Below are positions 24,256 to 33,208 of a DNA stretch of 64,000 nucleotides, one piece after another; the stretch's first letter is position 1; the number at the start of each line of letters is the position of its first letter. The stretch lies in the NCBI GenBank assembly GCA_003599145.1, contig QZIT01000001.1, forward strand, positions 93,559 through 157,558, in the 5' to 3' direction. Made by a program: the position numbers and the translations under genes. This DNA comes from Candidatus Woesearchaeota archaeon. GTDB taxonomy: Archaea; Nanobdellota; Nanobdellia; Woesearchaeales; UBA9642. The notes beneath the pieces were generated by a model that was given only the letters and a program-made list of their open reading frames with translations, was not told the DNA's origin and did not search any database.

Positions 24256-24669
24256 ATGGTAATACTTTACGACCAATATAACTTGCCTGAAAATATCTAC
24301 GATATCATTTTCGCAACAAAACAGCAGGTTTTAGTAGCCAAAATGCTGATGGAAGAAATGAAGCAAAATAAAGGACAACTGGGAAAAACAGAAATGTCTG
24401 TTTTTGCAACAGCGCTTCATGAAGGAAAACTGTTTGACACCGATCAAGCAACCTTTGGAAAGAAAAAAGCCCCAATAAGCTACAACAAAAGGCAATTTTA
24501 TGATAGAATTTTAACGCCTATGAAGACCATGGGACTCATCGACTACGACCTTTACCAAAAAACATACAAAATCAGTGAAAAATTCAACAAAAACATGATG
24601 CGCATAGGTCTTATGTGGCTCCAGGAGGTAAGAAAGCCTGCTGTTTCATTAAAACTCAAAAAACCATGA
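24256..24669 (+). CDS. Hypothetical protein, possible winged-helix
   Basis: The 137-residue product starts MVILYDQYNLPENIYDIIFA. The middle and end (MSVFATALHEGKLF, NKRQFYDRILTPMKTMGLID, then YQKTYKISEKFNKNM) look like a helix-turn-helix followed by a beta wing, so it may be a DNA-binding regulator. The ATG at 24256 is preferred over an upstream GTG, which would put the TATA-like ttatatag inside the gene. Not recognised by name. Confidence 0.5.
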   Translation: MVILYDQYNLPENIYDIIFATKQQVLVAKMLMEEMKQNKGQLGKTEMSVFATALHEGKLFDTDQATFGKKKAPISYNKRQFYDRILTPMKTMGLIDYDLYQKTYKISEKFNKNMMRIGLMWLQEVRKPAVSLKLKKP

Positions 24670-24686
24670 CGTTACACGGAGCTCCC

Positions 24687-24705
24687 TGAGAGAATTTTTC
24701 TCTCA
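24687..24705 (+). promoter_or_regulatory. Hairpin upstream of the small gene at 24772
   Basis: TGAGAGAA and TTCTCTCA pair perfectly (8 base pairs, TTT loop). It follows an 8-base palindrome GGAGCTCC at 24678-24685. The roughly 100 bases between the genes are unusually G+C-rich and C-rich on the plus strand. It could be a terminator, a leader structure or part of a small RNA. Confidence 0.4.
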
Positions 24706-24771
24706 AACCACCCCTCCTCTTCCCAAAAGACTCTTAGGGGGCCTTCCTAATCACCACTACTAGAGGTTCCT

Positions 24772-24960
24772 ATGTTAGAAGAACAAAGCCAAATAGTCAT
24801 TGGAAACAACACATTCGTTTTGGAAAACAAACAAATACTATTTGAAGTCCACGACCCAGATACTGATTTCTACAAGTGCCTGGTTAAGGTTACTGTAGCT
24901 GCTAAGTCATTTGACGGCATTATTGCTGAGAAAGAAGAATTCTTTTTGATGATAGAGTAA
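24772..24960 (+). CDS. Small hypothetical protein
   Basis: The 62-residue product starts MLEEQSQIVIGNNTFVLENK and is a beta-rich, soluble protein. A GAGGT site lies 5 bases before the ATG. It is not recognised. No TATA element is obvious in the C-rich leader, so it may be co-transcribed with the preceding gene. Confidence 0.5.
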   Translation: MLEEQSQIVIGNNTFVLENKQILFEVHDPDTDFYKCLVKVTVAAKSFDGIIAEKEEFFLMIE

Positions 24961-24987
24961 ATTCTTAAGATTATTGAAACCACTCAT

Positions 24988-25425
24988 TCAAGCTATCTTA
25001 ATTTTTATACTATTAATATCCTCAACCGCAATCCAAGCGGCCATATTGCCAAAGCCTGTTTTGTCAATATTAAAAGGAGTTATTTTAAAGGGGTTTCTTA
25101 AAAAAACCAGAATGCAGTATTTTTTCTTCTTGAGCTTTTCATAAGACTTTTGAATGTCCTGTATTGCTATGCCATCAGCATGGCCATATTGCATTAAAAT
25201 CTCTTTTACTTTATCTCTGTTTAAAGAAAACTGAAGTACTTTTTCAACTTCTGCCCTTATGGTAACTGGATCTCCCGAATCCTTAAAATAAACAACGTCT
25301 CCTGCATGAATGTTATCCCAGGGAGCAATTTTTGAGCTGTACCAGCGAGATTCAATTTTCTTTTTTCCAGAAAGAATCTTTTCTGTTAATTTCCATGACT
25401 TTTTCATGATGGCTACATGCTGCAT
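24988..25425 (-). CDS. ASCH-domain protein
   Basis: The 145-residue protein starts MQHVAIMKKSWKLTEKILSG and continues KKKIESRWYSSKIAPWDNI and HAGDVVYFK, which fits the ASCH domain, a PUA-related fold thought to bind RNA or modified bases. The ATG at 25425 is preferred because a TATA-like ctttatatatt lies 24 bases upstream; the earlier ATG at 25440 would start inside the promoter-to-start gap. The gene just upstream on the strand (25465) ends 40 bases away. Confidence 0.75.
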   Translation of the reverse strand: MQHVAIMKKSWKLTEKILSGKKKIESRWYSSKIAPWDNIHAGDVVYFKDSGDPVTIRAEVEKVLQFSLNRDKVKEILMQYGHADGIAIQDIQKSYEKLKKKKYCILVFLRNPFKITPFNIDKTGFGNMAAWIAVEDINSIKIKIA

Positions 25426-25464
25426 GATTTTTCTGGGCATTGAGAATATATAAAGCAATCGATA

Positions 25465-26436
25465 TCATTTAAAGAACGGAAAATAGTTTAGTGCTTCGTG
25501 AAATTTCTGATAGGTTATGAACTCTATATCCTTAATCTGATCTGAAAACTGCGTTCTCAACCGTTTCATCAGTTCATAATATTCATCCAGATTTTTCACT
25601 ATTGCCCTAAACTCCAGATCGCCATAACCAATGGTTTTGGTTACCGAAACAACTTCTTTCTGCAATTTTAGAAACTGTATAATTTGTTTTTCCAGCTCTT
25701 CGCTTGAATTTTCCAAATGCAAAAAAACCCTATAATGCATGAATCCCAATGCCTGATAGTTAATCATGACTCTATAACCCAAGATTATTTTTTCTTTTTC
25801 CAGCTTTTTTATCCGCTCCTTAACGCCATTTGCAGATGCATGTATCTTTTTTGCAATATCAATAAAGGGCATTCTTGCGTTGTTTGCTAAAGCTATCAGG
25901 ATATCCTTATTTTTTTCATCAAGATAGGCTTCTTGAATATCTCCTATCATGGAAATCTGCTCATCGTTTCCCTGCAGTATCTGCTTTGGCTTAAAGTAAT
26001 AAAAATCTGTCTCTATGGTTATAACCTTGCTTTGCACATATTGTTCATATTTTCCAATTACGGAAAGATACCTTTTGCGGAACTGCATCACTGTTTTTGC
26101 CCAGATTCCCAAACAATGATCCCACTTGCCGTAAATAGTTGCATTAACACCTACGCCTTCCTTTTTCGAAACATGCTGAAGAAACTCTTCATAGACTGAT
26201 TGGGACATATGGGAAAATTTCAGATAGACCAGATAAATAGCGTATCCTAATTTAGAGCTATTGATATCTGCATAAAAACCCTGAATGATATCTTCTTTTT
26301 CAAGCCTTTCAAGATTGTATTTTGCAACTTGCTTTGATACTCCTATGCGCTTTGCTATCTTAGTTAAGGACATTCTAGCTTGAAAATCAAGCTCATAGAT
26401 GAGCTTTTTATCTTTTAGTTTAAGCTCTGTTGGCAT
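25465..26436 (-). CDS. Two-domain (tandem) Lrp/AsnC-family regulator
   Basis: The 323-residue protein is two Lrp-like units in one chain. The first winged helix is at residues 8-60 (LKDKKLIYELDFQARMSLTK, VSKQVAKYNLERLEKEDIIQ) with its sensing domain to about 155. The second starts near 175 (LDEKNKDILIALANNARMPF, ASANGVKERIKKLEKEKII), ending in a RAM-like domain. A single chain with two DNA-binding domains would act like an intramolecular dimer. A TATA-like element lies about 26 bases before the ATG. Confidence 0.85.
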   Translation of the reverse strand: MPTELKLKDKKLIYELDFQARMSLTKIAKRIGVSKQVAKYNLERLEKEDIIQGFYADINSSKLGYAIYLVYLKFSHMSQSVYEEFLQHVSKKEGVGVNATIYGKWDHCLGIWAKTVMQFRKRYLSVIGKYEQYVQSKVITIETDFYYFKPKQILQGNDEQISMIGDIQEAYLDEKNKDILIALANNARMPFIDIAKKIHASANGVKERIKKLEKEKIILGYRVMINYQALGFMHYRVFLHLENSSEELEKQIIQFLKLQKEVVSVTKTIGYGDLEFRAIVKNLDEYYELMKRLRTQFSDQIKDIEFITYQKFHEALNYFPFFK

Positions 26437-26572
26437 ATTTAACTAAATATTAGCTTTACTTAAAAATATTGCGTTTTGTAAAAAAAATAAGTAAAAAGAT
26501 TTAATTATATGCAAAACTATACCACTAGTAAGTAAATAAAGCTACAGAAGAAAGCGAAAAAGGAGGGAAAAC

Positions 26573-27322
26573 ATGAAAAACAACTCACTTGAAAATAAAA
26601 GCTCACACAATGTACTAGAGCTTATCAAGGCTCCAGATGATGCATATGGCTGGCTGCGGCTCTTCGAAGGCCAACCAGAGACTAAAAAAGTTGGCTTCTT
26701 TAAGAAAAAAACAATAAAACCATCAGGACTAGTCTATCTTAGACAAGTCATACAACCGCACGAGCAAGGAAAACAATATAGCATAAGCAAAAGGGTTTTC
26801 ACATTGGAAGAAGAGAAAGATGACAGGTTTCAAGAACTCGAATCATATGAAACATCTGATTTCTATTATGGATATGAAGCAGATATTCTTGATGTGAGAA
26901 GTCAGAAAGGCAAGCCATATCTCCATGGCGTTGTTGATACCCGTACTTATATTAGATTATGGCGGGCAATCAAGTTTGCCGAAGCTGTAGAAAAGCTTCC
27001 CTCAGAAAGAGTGTCCAGCCACTACGATCCCCAAGCCAGACAAGAGCGTTTCAGGAAATCCCAAGTTAGATCGTTCACAAAGCTGTCGCGATTTTATGGG
27101 TGTGGCATGTATAAGGAAGAGATGCAAAACTATTGCAGAGCAACAGGTACATCAGAAGAAACAGTATATGCTATTTTTGGATCAGTTCCTAATGATATAT
27201 TCGGGCAACCACTTGGAGAACAGGCACACCTAGTGTATGTTCCACAAAAGAACACCTGGAAACCTGAAGAAGTAACGAACATTTTATATAACTGTAGAGA
27301 AGGAGCATTTCAAAATACGTGA
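26573..27322 (+). CDS. Hypothetical soluble protein
   Basis: The 249-residue protein is not recognised. It has no signal or membrane helix. Charged segments (VEKLPSERVSSHYDPQARQE) and a Cys pair (FYGCGMYKEEMQNYCRA) stand out. The site AAAGGAGGG lies 5 bases before the ATG, so translation should be strong. It has a conserved-looking codon pattern and is followed by alaS with its own promoter. Confidence 0.55.
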   Translation: MKNNSLENKSSHNVLELIKAPDDAYGWLRLFEGQPETKKVGFFKKKTIKPSGLVYLRQVIQPHEQGKQYSISKRVFTLEEEKDDRFQELESYETSDFYYGYEADILDVRSQKGKPYLHGVVDTRTYIRLWRAIKFAEAVEKLPSERVSSHYDPQARQERFRKSQVRSFTKLSRFYGCGMYKEEMQNYCRATGTSEETVYAIFGSVPNDIFGQPLGEQAHLVYVPQKNTWKPEEVTNILYNCREGAFQNT

Positions 27323-27368
27323 GTTCAAAAAAACAACCTATTTAAACCCGTTGTTGCTCTTTCCATGG

Positions 27369-29849
27369 ATGAATGTCAAACAGGTTAAAGAGGAATTCCG
27401 TTTAAAGGCGGCGAAAGAGCCAGAAAAGTACTTTGCTACAGATATTTTAAAGCAAGAGGGCTTTCAAAGGAAGCAATGCCATTGCGGAAAGTATTTTTGG
27501 TCTATAGATAGTAATACCTGTGGAAATCCTGAATGCTCAGGAGGCTTTAGGTTTATTCACAACAGCCCTGCAAAGAACAAACTGGATTATGTAGGCGTAT
27601 GGAAGGAATTCTCAAAAATCTTTAAAAAATTAGGCTATACGCCTATTGATAGGTATCCGGTAGCTGCACGATGGAGAGATGACACTGATTTTGTGCAGGC
27701 AAGCATTTATGACTTTCAGCCTTATGTAGTTTCAGGAGCCATTGAACCGCCTGCAAACCCTTTGGTAGTTCCGCAATTCTGCTTGAGATTCAACGATATA
27801 GACAATGTTGGTATTACAGGAGCTCATAATACAGGCTTTGTCATGATAGGGCAGCACGCTTTTGTACAGCAAAAGCAATGGGACCAGAACAGTTACTTTT
27901 CTCATATCTTGCAATGGCTTACGCATGGATTAAAACTGCCTAAAGATGAAATAGTCTTTCACGAAGATGGATGGGCAGGAGGAGGAAATGCAGGAGTCTG
28001 CATGGAATTTTTCAGCAGAGGTGTTGAATTAGGAAATCAGGTATACATGCAGTATGAACAAACAGATTCTGGATTTAAAGAATTGCCTTTAAGGGTTTTG
28101 GATATGGGTATGGGGCAGGAAAGAAACGCCTGGTTTTCCCAAGGAACAGAAACCATCTATGATGCAACCTTTCCAGAAGTCATTACCAAATTAATGAAGA
28201 TTACAGGCTATAAAAAAGATGCAGACTTATTGAAAAAGTTCACTCCTTTAGCATCCTTGTTAAATGTTGATGAAGCTGAAAATATTGAAAAAGCGTGGAA
28301 GGACATTGCAAAAGAAATTGGATTATCAACAGAGGAATTAAAGAAAAAAATCATTCCCTTATCTCAACTATACAGCATAGCAGAACACTCACGCTCGTTA
28401 TTAGTTACCTTGAATGATGGCGTATTACCCAGCAATGTCAAAGGCGGCTATAATTTAAGGGTTTTATTAAGAAGATCTTTGGGATTTATTGAAAAAAACA
28501 AGTGGGATATTTCCTTGCCAGATATTGCAGAACAGCATGCAAAAGTCGTAAAGGCATTATTTCCTGAACTAAAGGAAAATATTGACAATGTTGCTGAAAT
28601 TTTGGAGTTTGAAAAAAGAAAGTATCTGGAAACAAGCAAAAGAAACAGGGAAATCATCAAGAAAATAGTCCAGAAAAATATCGATACGAAAAAAATGCTC
28701 GAGCTGTATGACAGTCAAGGCATAACTCCAGACGAATTAAAAAATGAAGCAGAAGAAATTAACGTTGAGCTGAAAATTCCTGAAAACTTCTACGCATTAG
28801 TCAGCGAGCTGCATGAAAAAAGCGAGCAGAAAACACAAACAAAAAAAGAAGAAAAGTTAGATATCCGTATTGAACCGACAAAAATTCTCTACTATGACCA
28901 TTATGACTACGTACAGTTTGACGCCATTGTGTTGAAAATCATAGGAAATAAAGTCATCCTTGATAGAAGTGCCTTTTATCCAACATCAGGAGGACAAATG
29001 AATGATGAAGGAACCATCAACAGCTGCAAGGTTATTGATGTTTTTAAGCAAGGCGCTGTCGTTATTCATGTTCTGGAAAAAGTAACCTTTAAGGAAAATG
29101 AAAAAGTCAATGGAAAAATCAATATTGAAAGAAGAACCCAGTTAGCGCAGCACCACACTGCAACGCACATTATCAACGGAGTATCAAAGCAAATTTTAGG
29201 AAAGCATGTCTGGCAGGCTGGAGCAGCTAAAACATTAGAAAAAGGAAGATTGGATATAACCCATTATGATTCTCTTTCCAATGAGCAGGTAAAGCAGATT
29301 GAAGCAAAGGCAAATGAATATGTCAAGAAAAATTTGCCTGTGTATAAAACCATGATGGCCAGAAATATAGCTGAGCAAAAGTACGGCTTTACGATTTATC
29401 AGGGAGGAGCAGTTCCTGGAAAGCAATTAAGAATCGTTGAAGTTGCAGGTTTAGATGTAGAAGCCTGCGGCGGCACCCATCTTGATTTAACAGGAGATGT
29501 AGGGGAAATCAAGATTTTAAAAACAACGAAATTACAAGATGGCGTTGTCAGAATAGAGTTTACTGCAGGAAAGGCAACCGATAGTATAAAAAATCTTGAG
29601 CAGAATATTATAGGGAATGCAAAGAAATTGCTTTACTGCTCTGCAGAGGAAATTCCCGGAAGAGCAAAGGAACTGTTTGAAAAATGGAAATTGATAGTGA
29701 AAAAAGGAAAAGATACTGATGCTTTATTGACTTCTACAGAAAAATTCTCTGGAGACATTATAGAAGAGACTGCAAAAATCTTGCAGACACAACCAGAGCA
29801 CATTATAAAAACCCTTGAACGGTTTGATAGGGAGATAAAGGAAAAGTGA
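27369..29849 (+). CDS. alaS: Alanyl-tRNA synthetase, archaeal type
   Basis: The 826-residue enzyme charges tRNA-Ala. The archaeal N-terminal zinc site CHCGKYFW then CGNPECSGG precedes the catalytic core (WKEFSKIFKKLGYTPIDRYP, class II motifs with RWRDDTDFVQASIYDFQP and GMGQERNAW). The editing domain carries QHHTATHI and the zinc-binding CGGTHLD. The ATG at 27369 lies 26 bases after a TATA-like ctatttaaacc and gives the usual start (MNVKQVKEEFRLKAAKEPEK); an ATG six codons earlier would leave too little room after the TATA. Its 3' end overlaps the methyltransferase start (GTGA). Confidence 0.97.
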   Translation: MNVKQVKEEFRLKAAKEPEKYFATDILKQEGFQRKQCHCGKYFWSIDSNTCGNPECSGGFRFIHNSPAKNKLDYVGVWKEFSKIFKKLGYTPIDRYPVAARWRDDTDFVQASIYDFQPYVVSGAIEPPANPLVVPQFCLRFNDIDNVGITGAHNTGFVMIGQHAFVQQKQWDQNSYFSHILQWLTHGLKLPKDEIVFHEDGWAGGGNAGVCMEFFSRGVELGNQVYMQYEQTDSGFKELPLRVLDMGMGQERNAWFSQGTETIYDATFPEVITKLMKITGYKKDADLLKKFTPLASLLNVDEAENIEKAWKDIAKEIGLSTEELKKKIIPLSQLYSIAEHSRSLLVTLNDGVLPSNVKGGYNLRVLLRRSLGFIEKNKWDISLPDIAEQHAKVVKALFPELKENIDNVAEILEFEKRKYLETSKRNREIIKKIVQKNIDTKKMLELYDSQGITPDELKNEAEEINVELKIPENFYALVSELHEKSEQKTQTKKEEKLDIRIEPTKILYYDHYDYVQFDAIVLKIIGNKVILDRSAFYPTSGGQMNDEGTINSCKVIDVFKQGAVVIHVLEKVTFKENEKVNGKINIERRTQLAQHHTATHIINGVSKQILGKHVWQAGAAKTLEKGRLDITHYDSLSNEQVKQIEAKANEYVKKNLPVYKTMMARNIAEQKYGFTIYQGGAVPGKQLRIVEVAGLDVEACGGTHLDLTGDVGEIKILKTTKLQDGVVRIEFTAGKATDSIKNLEQNIIGNAKKLLYCSAEEIPGRAKELFEKWKLIVKKGKDTDALLTSTEKFSGDIIEETAKILQTQPEHIIKTLERFDREIKEK

Positions 29850-30559
29850 AGTTAACCAAAAAACAACAGGAACAGATAAAAAAGCAATTATTGCAGCATC
29901 AGAGACCTACGCTTGAAGCAAAAATGGTTCTGGATGCAAAAACAACCTTAACCTTAACTATTCAAAAAGGCGTTGTCGGCTCTGACATCATGAGCTCTGG
30001 AATATATCTTGCAAAATTTCTCTATAAACATAAGAACATATATCAGAAAAAAATCTGCCTTGATATGGGATGCGGTCCTGGAACGCAGGGATTGATTATG
30101 GCAAAATACGGGGCTACGGGAGTGCTCTGCACCGATATCAGCCCTCTTGCGATAAAAAACACGCAGGAAAACGCAAAAAAGATGAAACTTCATGTTCACG
30201 CTTCTGTTAGCGACTTGTTCAAAAACATTCCAAAGCAGAAATTTGATGTTATTGTCTTCAATCACCCTTTCTTTCCAGAAGAAGCAGAAAATTTTGGAGA
30301 TGAAATTACCAAAGACGTCATGTTAAGGAAAAGCATGCTTGGAGGAACAACACTCATTCATGACTTTTTGAAAGATGTTTCAAGTTATCTGAAAAAAAAC
30401 GGAGTTCTCATCATGCCTTTTTTTAGGTTTGCAGGCAAGGAGAACGACCCTGGAAGATATGCAAAAAAATACAAGTTAAAGATTGTCAAAAAAGAAAAAG
30501 TGCTTTCAAAACAAGGCCTTCAAAAAGGCGATTTTTCCATATATGTCTTCAGTTGGTAA
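29846..30559 (+). CDS. HemK/RsmC-like SAM-dependent methyltransferase
   Basis: The 237-residue protein has motif I CLDMGCGPGTQGLIMAKYG, motif II around CTDISPLAIKNTQENA and the catalytic VIVFNHPFFPEE, an NHPF version of the NPPF/NPPY motif of N- and carbon-amino methyltransferases such as PrmC/HemK and RsmC. The substrate is probably an RNA base or a glutamine of a translation protein. The start is a GTG overlapping alaS. It ends one base before the convergent RNase P gene. Confidence 0.8.
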   Translation: MKLTKKQQEQIKKQLLQHQRPTLEAKMVLDAKTTLTLTIQKGVVGSDIMSSGIYLAKFLYKHKNIYQKKICLDMGCGPGTQGLIMAKYGATGVLCTDISPLAIKNTQENAKKMKLHVHASVSDLFKNIPKQKFDVIVFNHPFFPEEAENFGDEITKDVMLRKSMLGGTTLIHDFLKDVSSYLKKNGVLIMPFFRFAGKENDPGRYAKKYKLKIVKKEKVLSKQGLQKGDFSIYVFSW

Positions 30560-30868
30560 TTACTTCAAAGGAAATCTCATGAATTTCTTGCAGTGAAAGC
30601 AGGAATAAATAACCTTACTATCACGTATTCTTACACGGCAGTTTTCATTCGGTTTCAGATAACTATAGCAATGCTTACAGAATTTCCTTTTATAGGCAGG
30701 AGGCACTCTTAGTTTTACCTTCATGGCGATTTTTCTTGCCTTTGCAACGAATTTATCTGCCATTTTTTTGTCAGGAAACGCCTTTTCTGCCTCTTCAAAA
30801 TAGGCAACCATTTTTTGCCTTGCCTCAGCAACAACTTTTTCAGGTTTTTTTGGATACGCTCTGGACAT
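30560..30868 (-). CDS. Ribonuclease P protein subunit Rpp21/Rpr2
   Basis: The 102-residue protein has a helical N-terminal half and a C-terminal zinc ribbon with FCKHCYSYLKP and SCFHCKKFMRFP, which fits the archaeal Rpp21 (Rnp4) subunit that helps RNase P cut the 5' leader of pre-tRNAs. An ATG at 30868 is 26 bases from a TATA-like tttatta; an ATG two codons earlier at 30874 is the alternative. Confidence 0.88.
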   Translation of the reverse strand: MSRAYPKKPEKVVAEARQKMVAYFEEAEKAFPDKKMADKFVAKARKIAMKVKLRVPPAYKRKFCKHCYSYLKPNENCRVRIRDSKVIYSCFHCKKFMRFPLK

Positions 30869-30958
30869 AGTCATAAAAAAGAAGGACAGTTAATAAAGTT
30901 TATGATGCACTGGACAAAAATACCAAAAATATATAAAACACACTAAAATAACCAAATC

Positions 30959-31525
30959 ATGAAACGCTGCGCATGGCCAAAAAATGAACTTGCAATACAG
31001 TATCATGACCATGAATGGGGTTTGCCTGTCCATGACGATAGAAAACTATTTGAAGCCATCATCTTAGATGCATTTCAGGCAGGGTTAAGCTGGGACACTA
31101 TTTTAAAAAAGAGGGAAAATTTTAGAAAGGCATTTGACAATTTTGATGCAAAAAAGATTGCAAAATACGATGAAAAAAAAGTAAAGCAGCTCATGAACAA
31201 CGAGGGCATTATCAGAAACAACTTAAAAATTAAGGCTGCTATTACCAACGCAAAAGCGTTTTTGCACGTGCAGAAAGAATTTGGAAGTTTCGATAAATAC
31301 ATCTGGCAGTTTGTAAGCCATAAACCCATCATCAACAAGCGGAAATCCATAAAGGAAATTCCTGCAAAAACAGAAATTTCTGATGCCATGAGCAAGGACA
31401 TGAAAAAAAGAGGATTTGCTTTTTGCGGAAGTACAATCTGCTATGCATTCATGCAGGCAGTAGGCATGGTGAATGACCACACCGTCGATTGTTTCTGCTA
31501 CAGAAAAACCACAAAAACTATATAA
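30959..31525 (+). CDS. tag: DNA-3-methyladenine glycosylase I
   Basis: The 188-residue enzyme removes 3-methyladenine from DNA. It starts MKRCAWPKNELAIQYHDHEW, matching the TagA zinc site (C4 and H16), followed by FEAIILDAFQAGLSW (family motif) and the C-terminal zinc site VNDHTVDCFCY. The ATG lies about 27 bases after a TATA-like atatataaaac. Confidence 0.95.
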   Translation: MKRCAWPKNELAIQYHDHEWGLPVHDDRKLFEAIILDAFQAGLSWDTILKKRENFRKAFDNFDAKKIAKYDEKKVKQLMNNEGIIRNNLKIKAAITNAKAFLHVQKEFGSFDKYIWQFVSHKPIINKRKSIKEIPAKTEISDAMSKDMKKRGFAFCGSTICYAFMQAVGMVNDHTVDCFCYRKTTKTI

Positions 31526-31547
31526 ACAAACCTGCATTTATCCCACC

Positions 31548-32786
31548 ATGGGGTTGTTTGATTTTCTCAAAAAAAAAGAAGAAGCTGTATTTGAACTTAC
31601 TACTGCCCAGATCAAGCCGTATTTTGAAGCAGCCGTCAGAGAAAGATTTGCGAACATCAACAAGACTGTTGAAGATATCGGCGTGCAGATCAAATATGAA
31701 ATAAAGAAAATACGGGAACTCATCAAGGATTTGCAGGAAGCGCAGCTGATGAATCCTGACATCTCCCAGAGGGAAATGAACGTCATGCAGGGTAACAGAG
31801 ACAACTACTGCAGGCGCATAAAAGTGTTTCTGGACAACATCGCCCTTGCAGAAACGTTTATCGAGTTAGGCGAAAGCTGCGAGGAATTCTTCCACCACTG
31901 GGAAATCACCGTCAATGATACGCAAAAGAACCACTTTGTTTTGAAAAATTATTTTGGAGACGACATTGCAAAAATCAGCAGGAAATTGCAGGAATTGGAA
32001 AAATTGTTTATCAGGCTGAAAGAGCTTTTGGAAAAGGAAAACTTGCAATTAGTCAACACCATAAAGCAGCAATTTCAAGACGCTGAAGAGAGCAGGAAGA
32101 AAAGGGAGGAGTATGCTATTAAAGCCACCGATGCAAAAGCAGAACTGGCCATGCTCCGAGGGGAACAAAACAAAATAGAACAACGCATAGCATCACTAAA
32201 GGAAAGCAATGACTACCGCTTCTACAGCAACTTTCTCGAGCAGATGAAAAGCGTCGACGAACGTGTTGAAGCAGAGAAAAAAGAAATCCAGATTTTTTTT
32301 GTAGAATTGGAAAGGGCCATGAAGAAATTTGCAAAAGGCAGCGATGATGCGCTCTTAAGCAGATACCTTGAAGACCATGTTGCCGCATTATTGCACGACG
32401 ATGAATTAAAAATCTTGGAAGTTTTTGACAAGCTGAAAAAAGACTTGGAAAAAGGAAAAGTCGACTTAAAGGACAAGAAAAAAGACAAAACGCTTTCTAT
32501 TTTGGAAGATATGCGAAAGCGACTGAAACAAAAAAGAGAAACGCTTTTGCAGTTGCTTGATGAACAGCAGGAAGTGAAGGAAAAAATACGAAAAAACCAC
32601 ACGGCGCTGCAAATAGCAGAGCAGGAATCGTGGCTAAGAATGAATGCACAAAATAGAGAAGACACAGAAAAAAAAATTGAGCAATTACAGCACGAGCTCG
32701 AACGCGTCAACCCTCTCTTAATTATGCAGGGCATAGTGCAAAATCTGGAGCAGTACACGGGGAGAACCATAGCATGGAAAAGATAA
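31548..32786 (+). CDS. Long coiled-coil protein
   Basis: The 412-residue protein has a short start MGLFDFLKKKEEAVFELTTA, then mostly coiled coil (for example ELEKLFIRLKELLEKEN, NKIEQRIASLKESN) up to the C-terminal QGIVQNLEQYTGRTIAWKR. It has no membrane helix. It resembles SMC-like or tethering coiled coils but no ATPase motifs are present. A TATA element actatataaac lies about 26 bases before this ATG. It overlaps the following NIP7-like gene by 13 bases, so the two are co-expressed. Confidence 0.65.
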   Translation: MGLFDFLKKKEEAVFELTTAQIKPYFEAAVRERFANINKTVEDIGVQIKYEIKKIRELIKDLQEAQLMNPDISQREMNVMQGNRDNYCRRIKVFLDNIALAETFIELGESCEEFFHHWEITVNDTQKNHFVLKNYFGDDIAKISRKLQELEKLFIRLKELLEKENLQLVNTIKQQFQDAEESRKKREEYAIKATDAKAELAMLRGEQNKIEQRIASLKESNDYRFYSNFLEQMKSVDERVEAEKKEIQIFFVELERAMKKFAKGSDDALLSRYLEDHVAALLHDDELKILEVFDKLKKDLEKGKVDLKDKKKDKTLSILEDMRKRLKQKRETLLQLLDEQQEVKEKIRKNHTALQIAEQESWLRMNAQNREDTEKKIEQLQHELERVNPLLIMQGIVQNLEQYTGRTIAWKR

Positions 32787-33208
32787 AAACATTTGTAAAG
32801 CAGTTTTGCGAATTTGACATTCCCGCAAGGAGAATAGGAAGACGATACTATCTTGTGAGCGATGAACTTTGGAATTTGAAAGACACCATTAAGAGAGATA
32901 TTTTTTCTTTAGGAACATTCTTGGGAGAAAATAAAGACAAGTTTTATCCCAGCTTAGCATTATTGGAAATCATCGCAAAAAAAACAGACAAAAAAGTCAT
33001 GCTGAATGAAAAGGCTTCTTGGTTATTCCTCTGCAAAAGAGAGGTGTTTGTTGAAAATCTGATTGAAGGAAAAGAACAAACAGGATTGGTTTTAGTCCAG
33101 AACGAACGCAATGAAAATCTAGGCTATGGCGTCATGAAAAGGGTAAGGCAAAAATTATTGTTAAAGCCTGTTCTTGACAGAGGAGATTTTCTGAGAAGGG
33201 AAAGCTAA
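32774..33208 (+). CDS. NIP7-like PUA-domain protein (UPF0113)
   Basis: The 144-residue protein has a C-terminal PUA domain: KASWLFLCKREVFVENLIE, then TGLVLVQNERNENLGYGVMK and the ending DRGDFLRRES. This ending matches archaeal NIP7-type proteins, which bind rRNA during ribosome assembly. It is translated from within the end of the coiled-coil gene. Its 3' end overlaps the convergent pgk by 4 bases. Confidence 0.75.
   Translation: MEKIKTFVKQFCEFDIPARRIGRRYYLVSDELWNLKDTIKRDIFSLGTFLGENKDKFYPSLALLEIIAKKTDKKVMLNEKASWLFLCKREVFVENLIEGKEQTGLVLVQNERNENLGYGVMKRVRQKLLLKPVLDRGDFLRRES

Noticed and set aside
32222..32770. Leftward 182-codon frame rich in Ser, Phe and Cys
   Set aside because: It is the antisense of a Lys/Glu-rich coiled coil; this composition is typical of such shadows.
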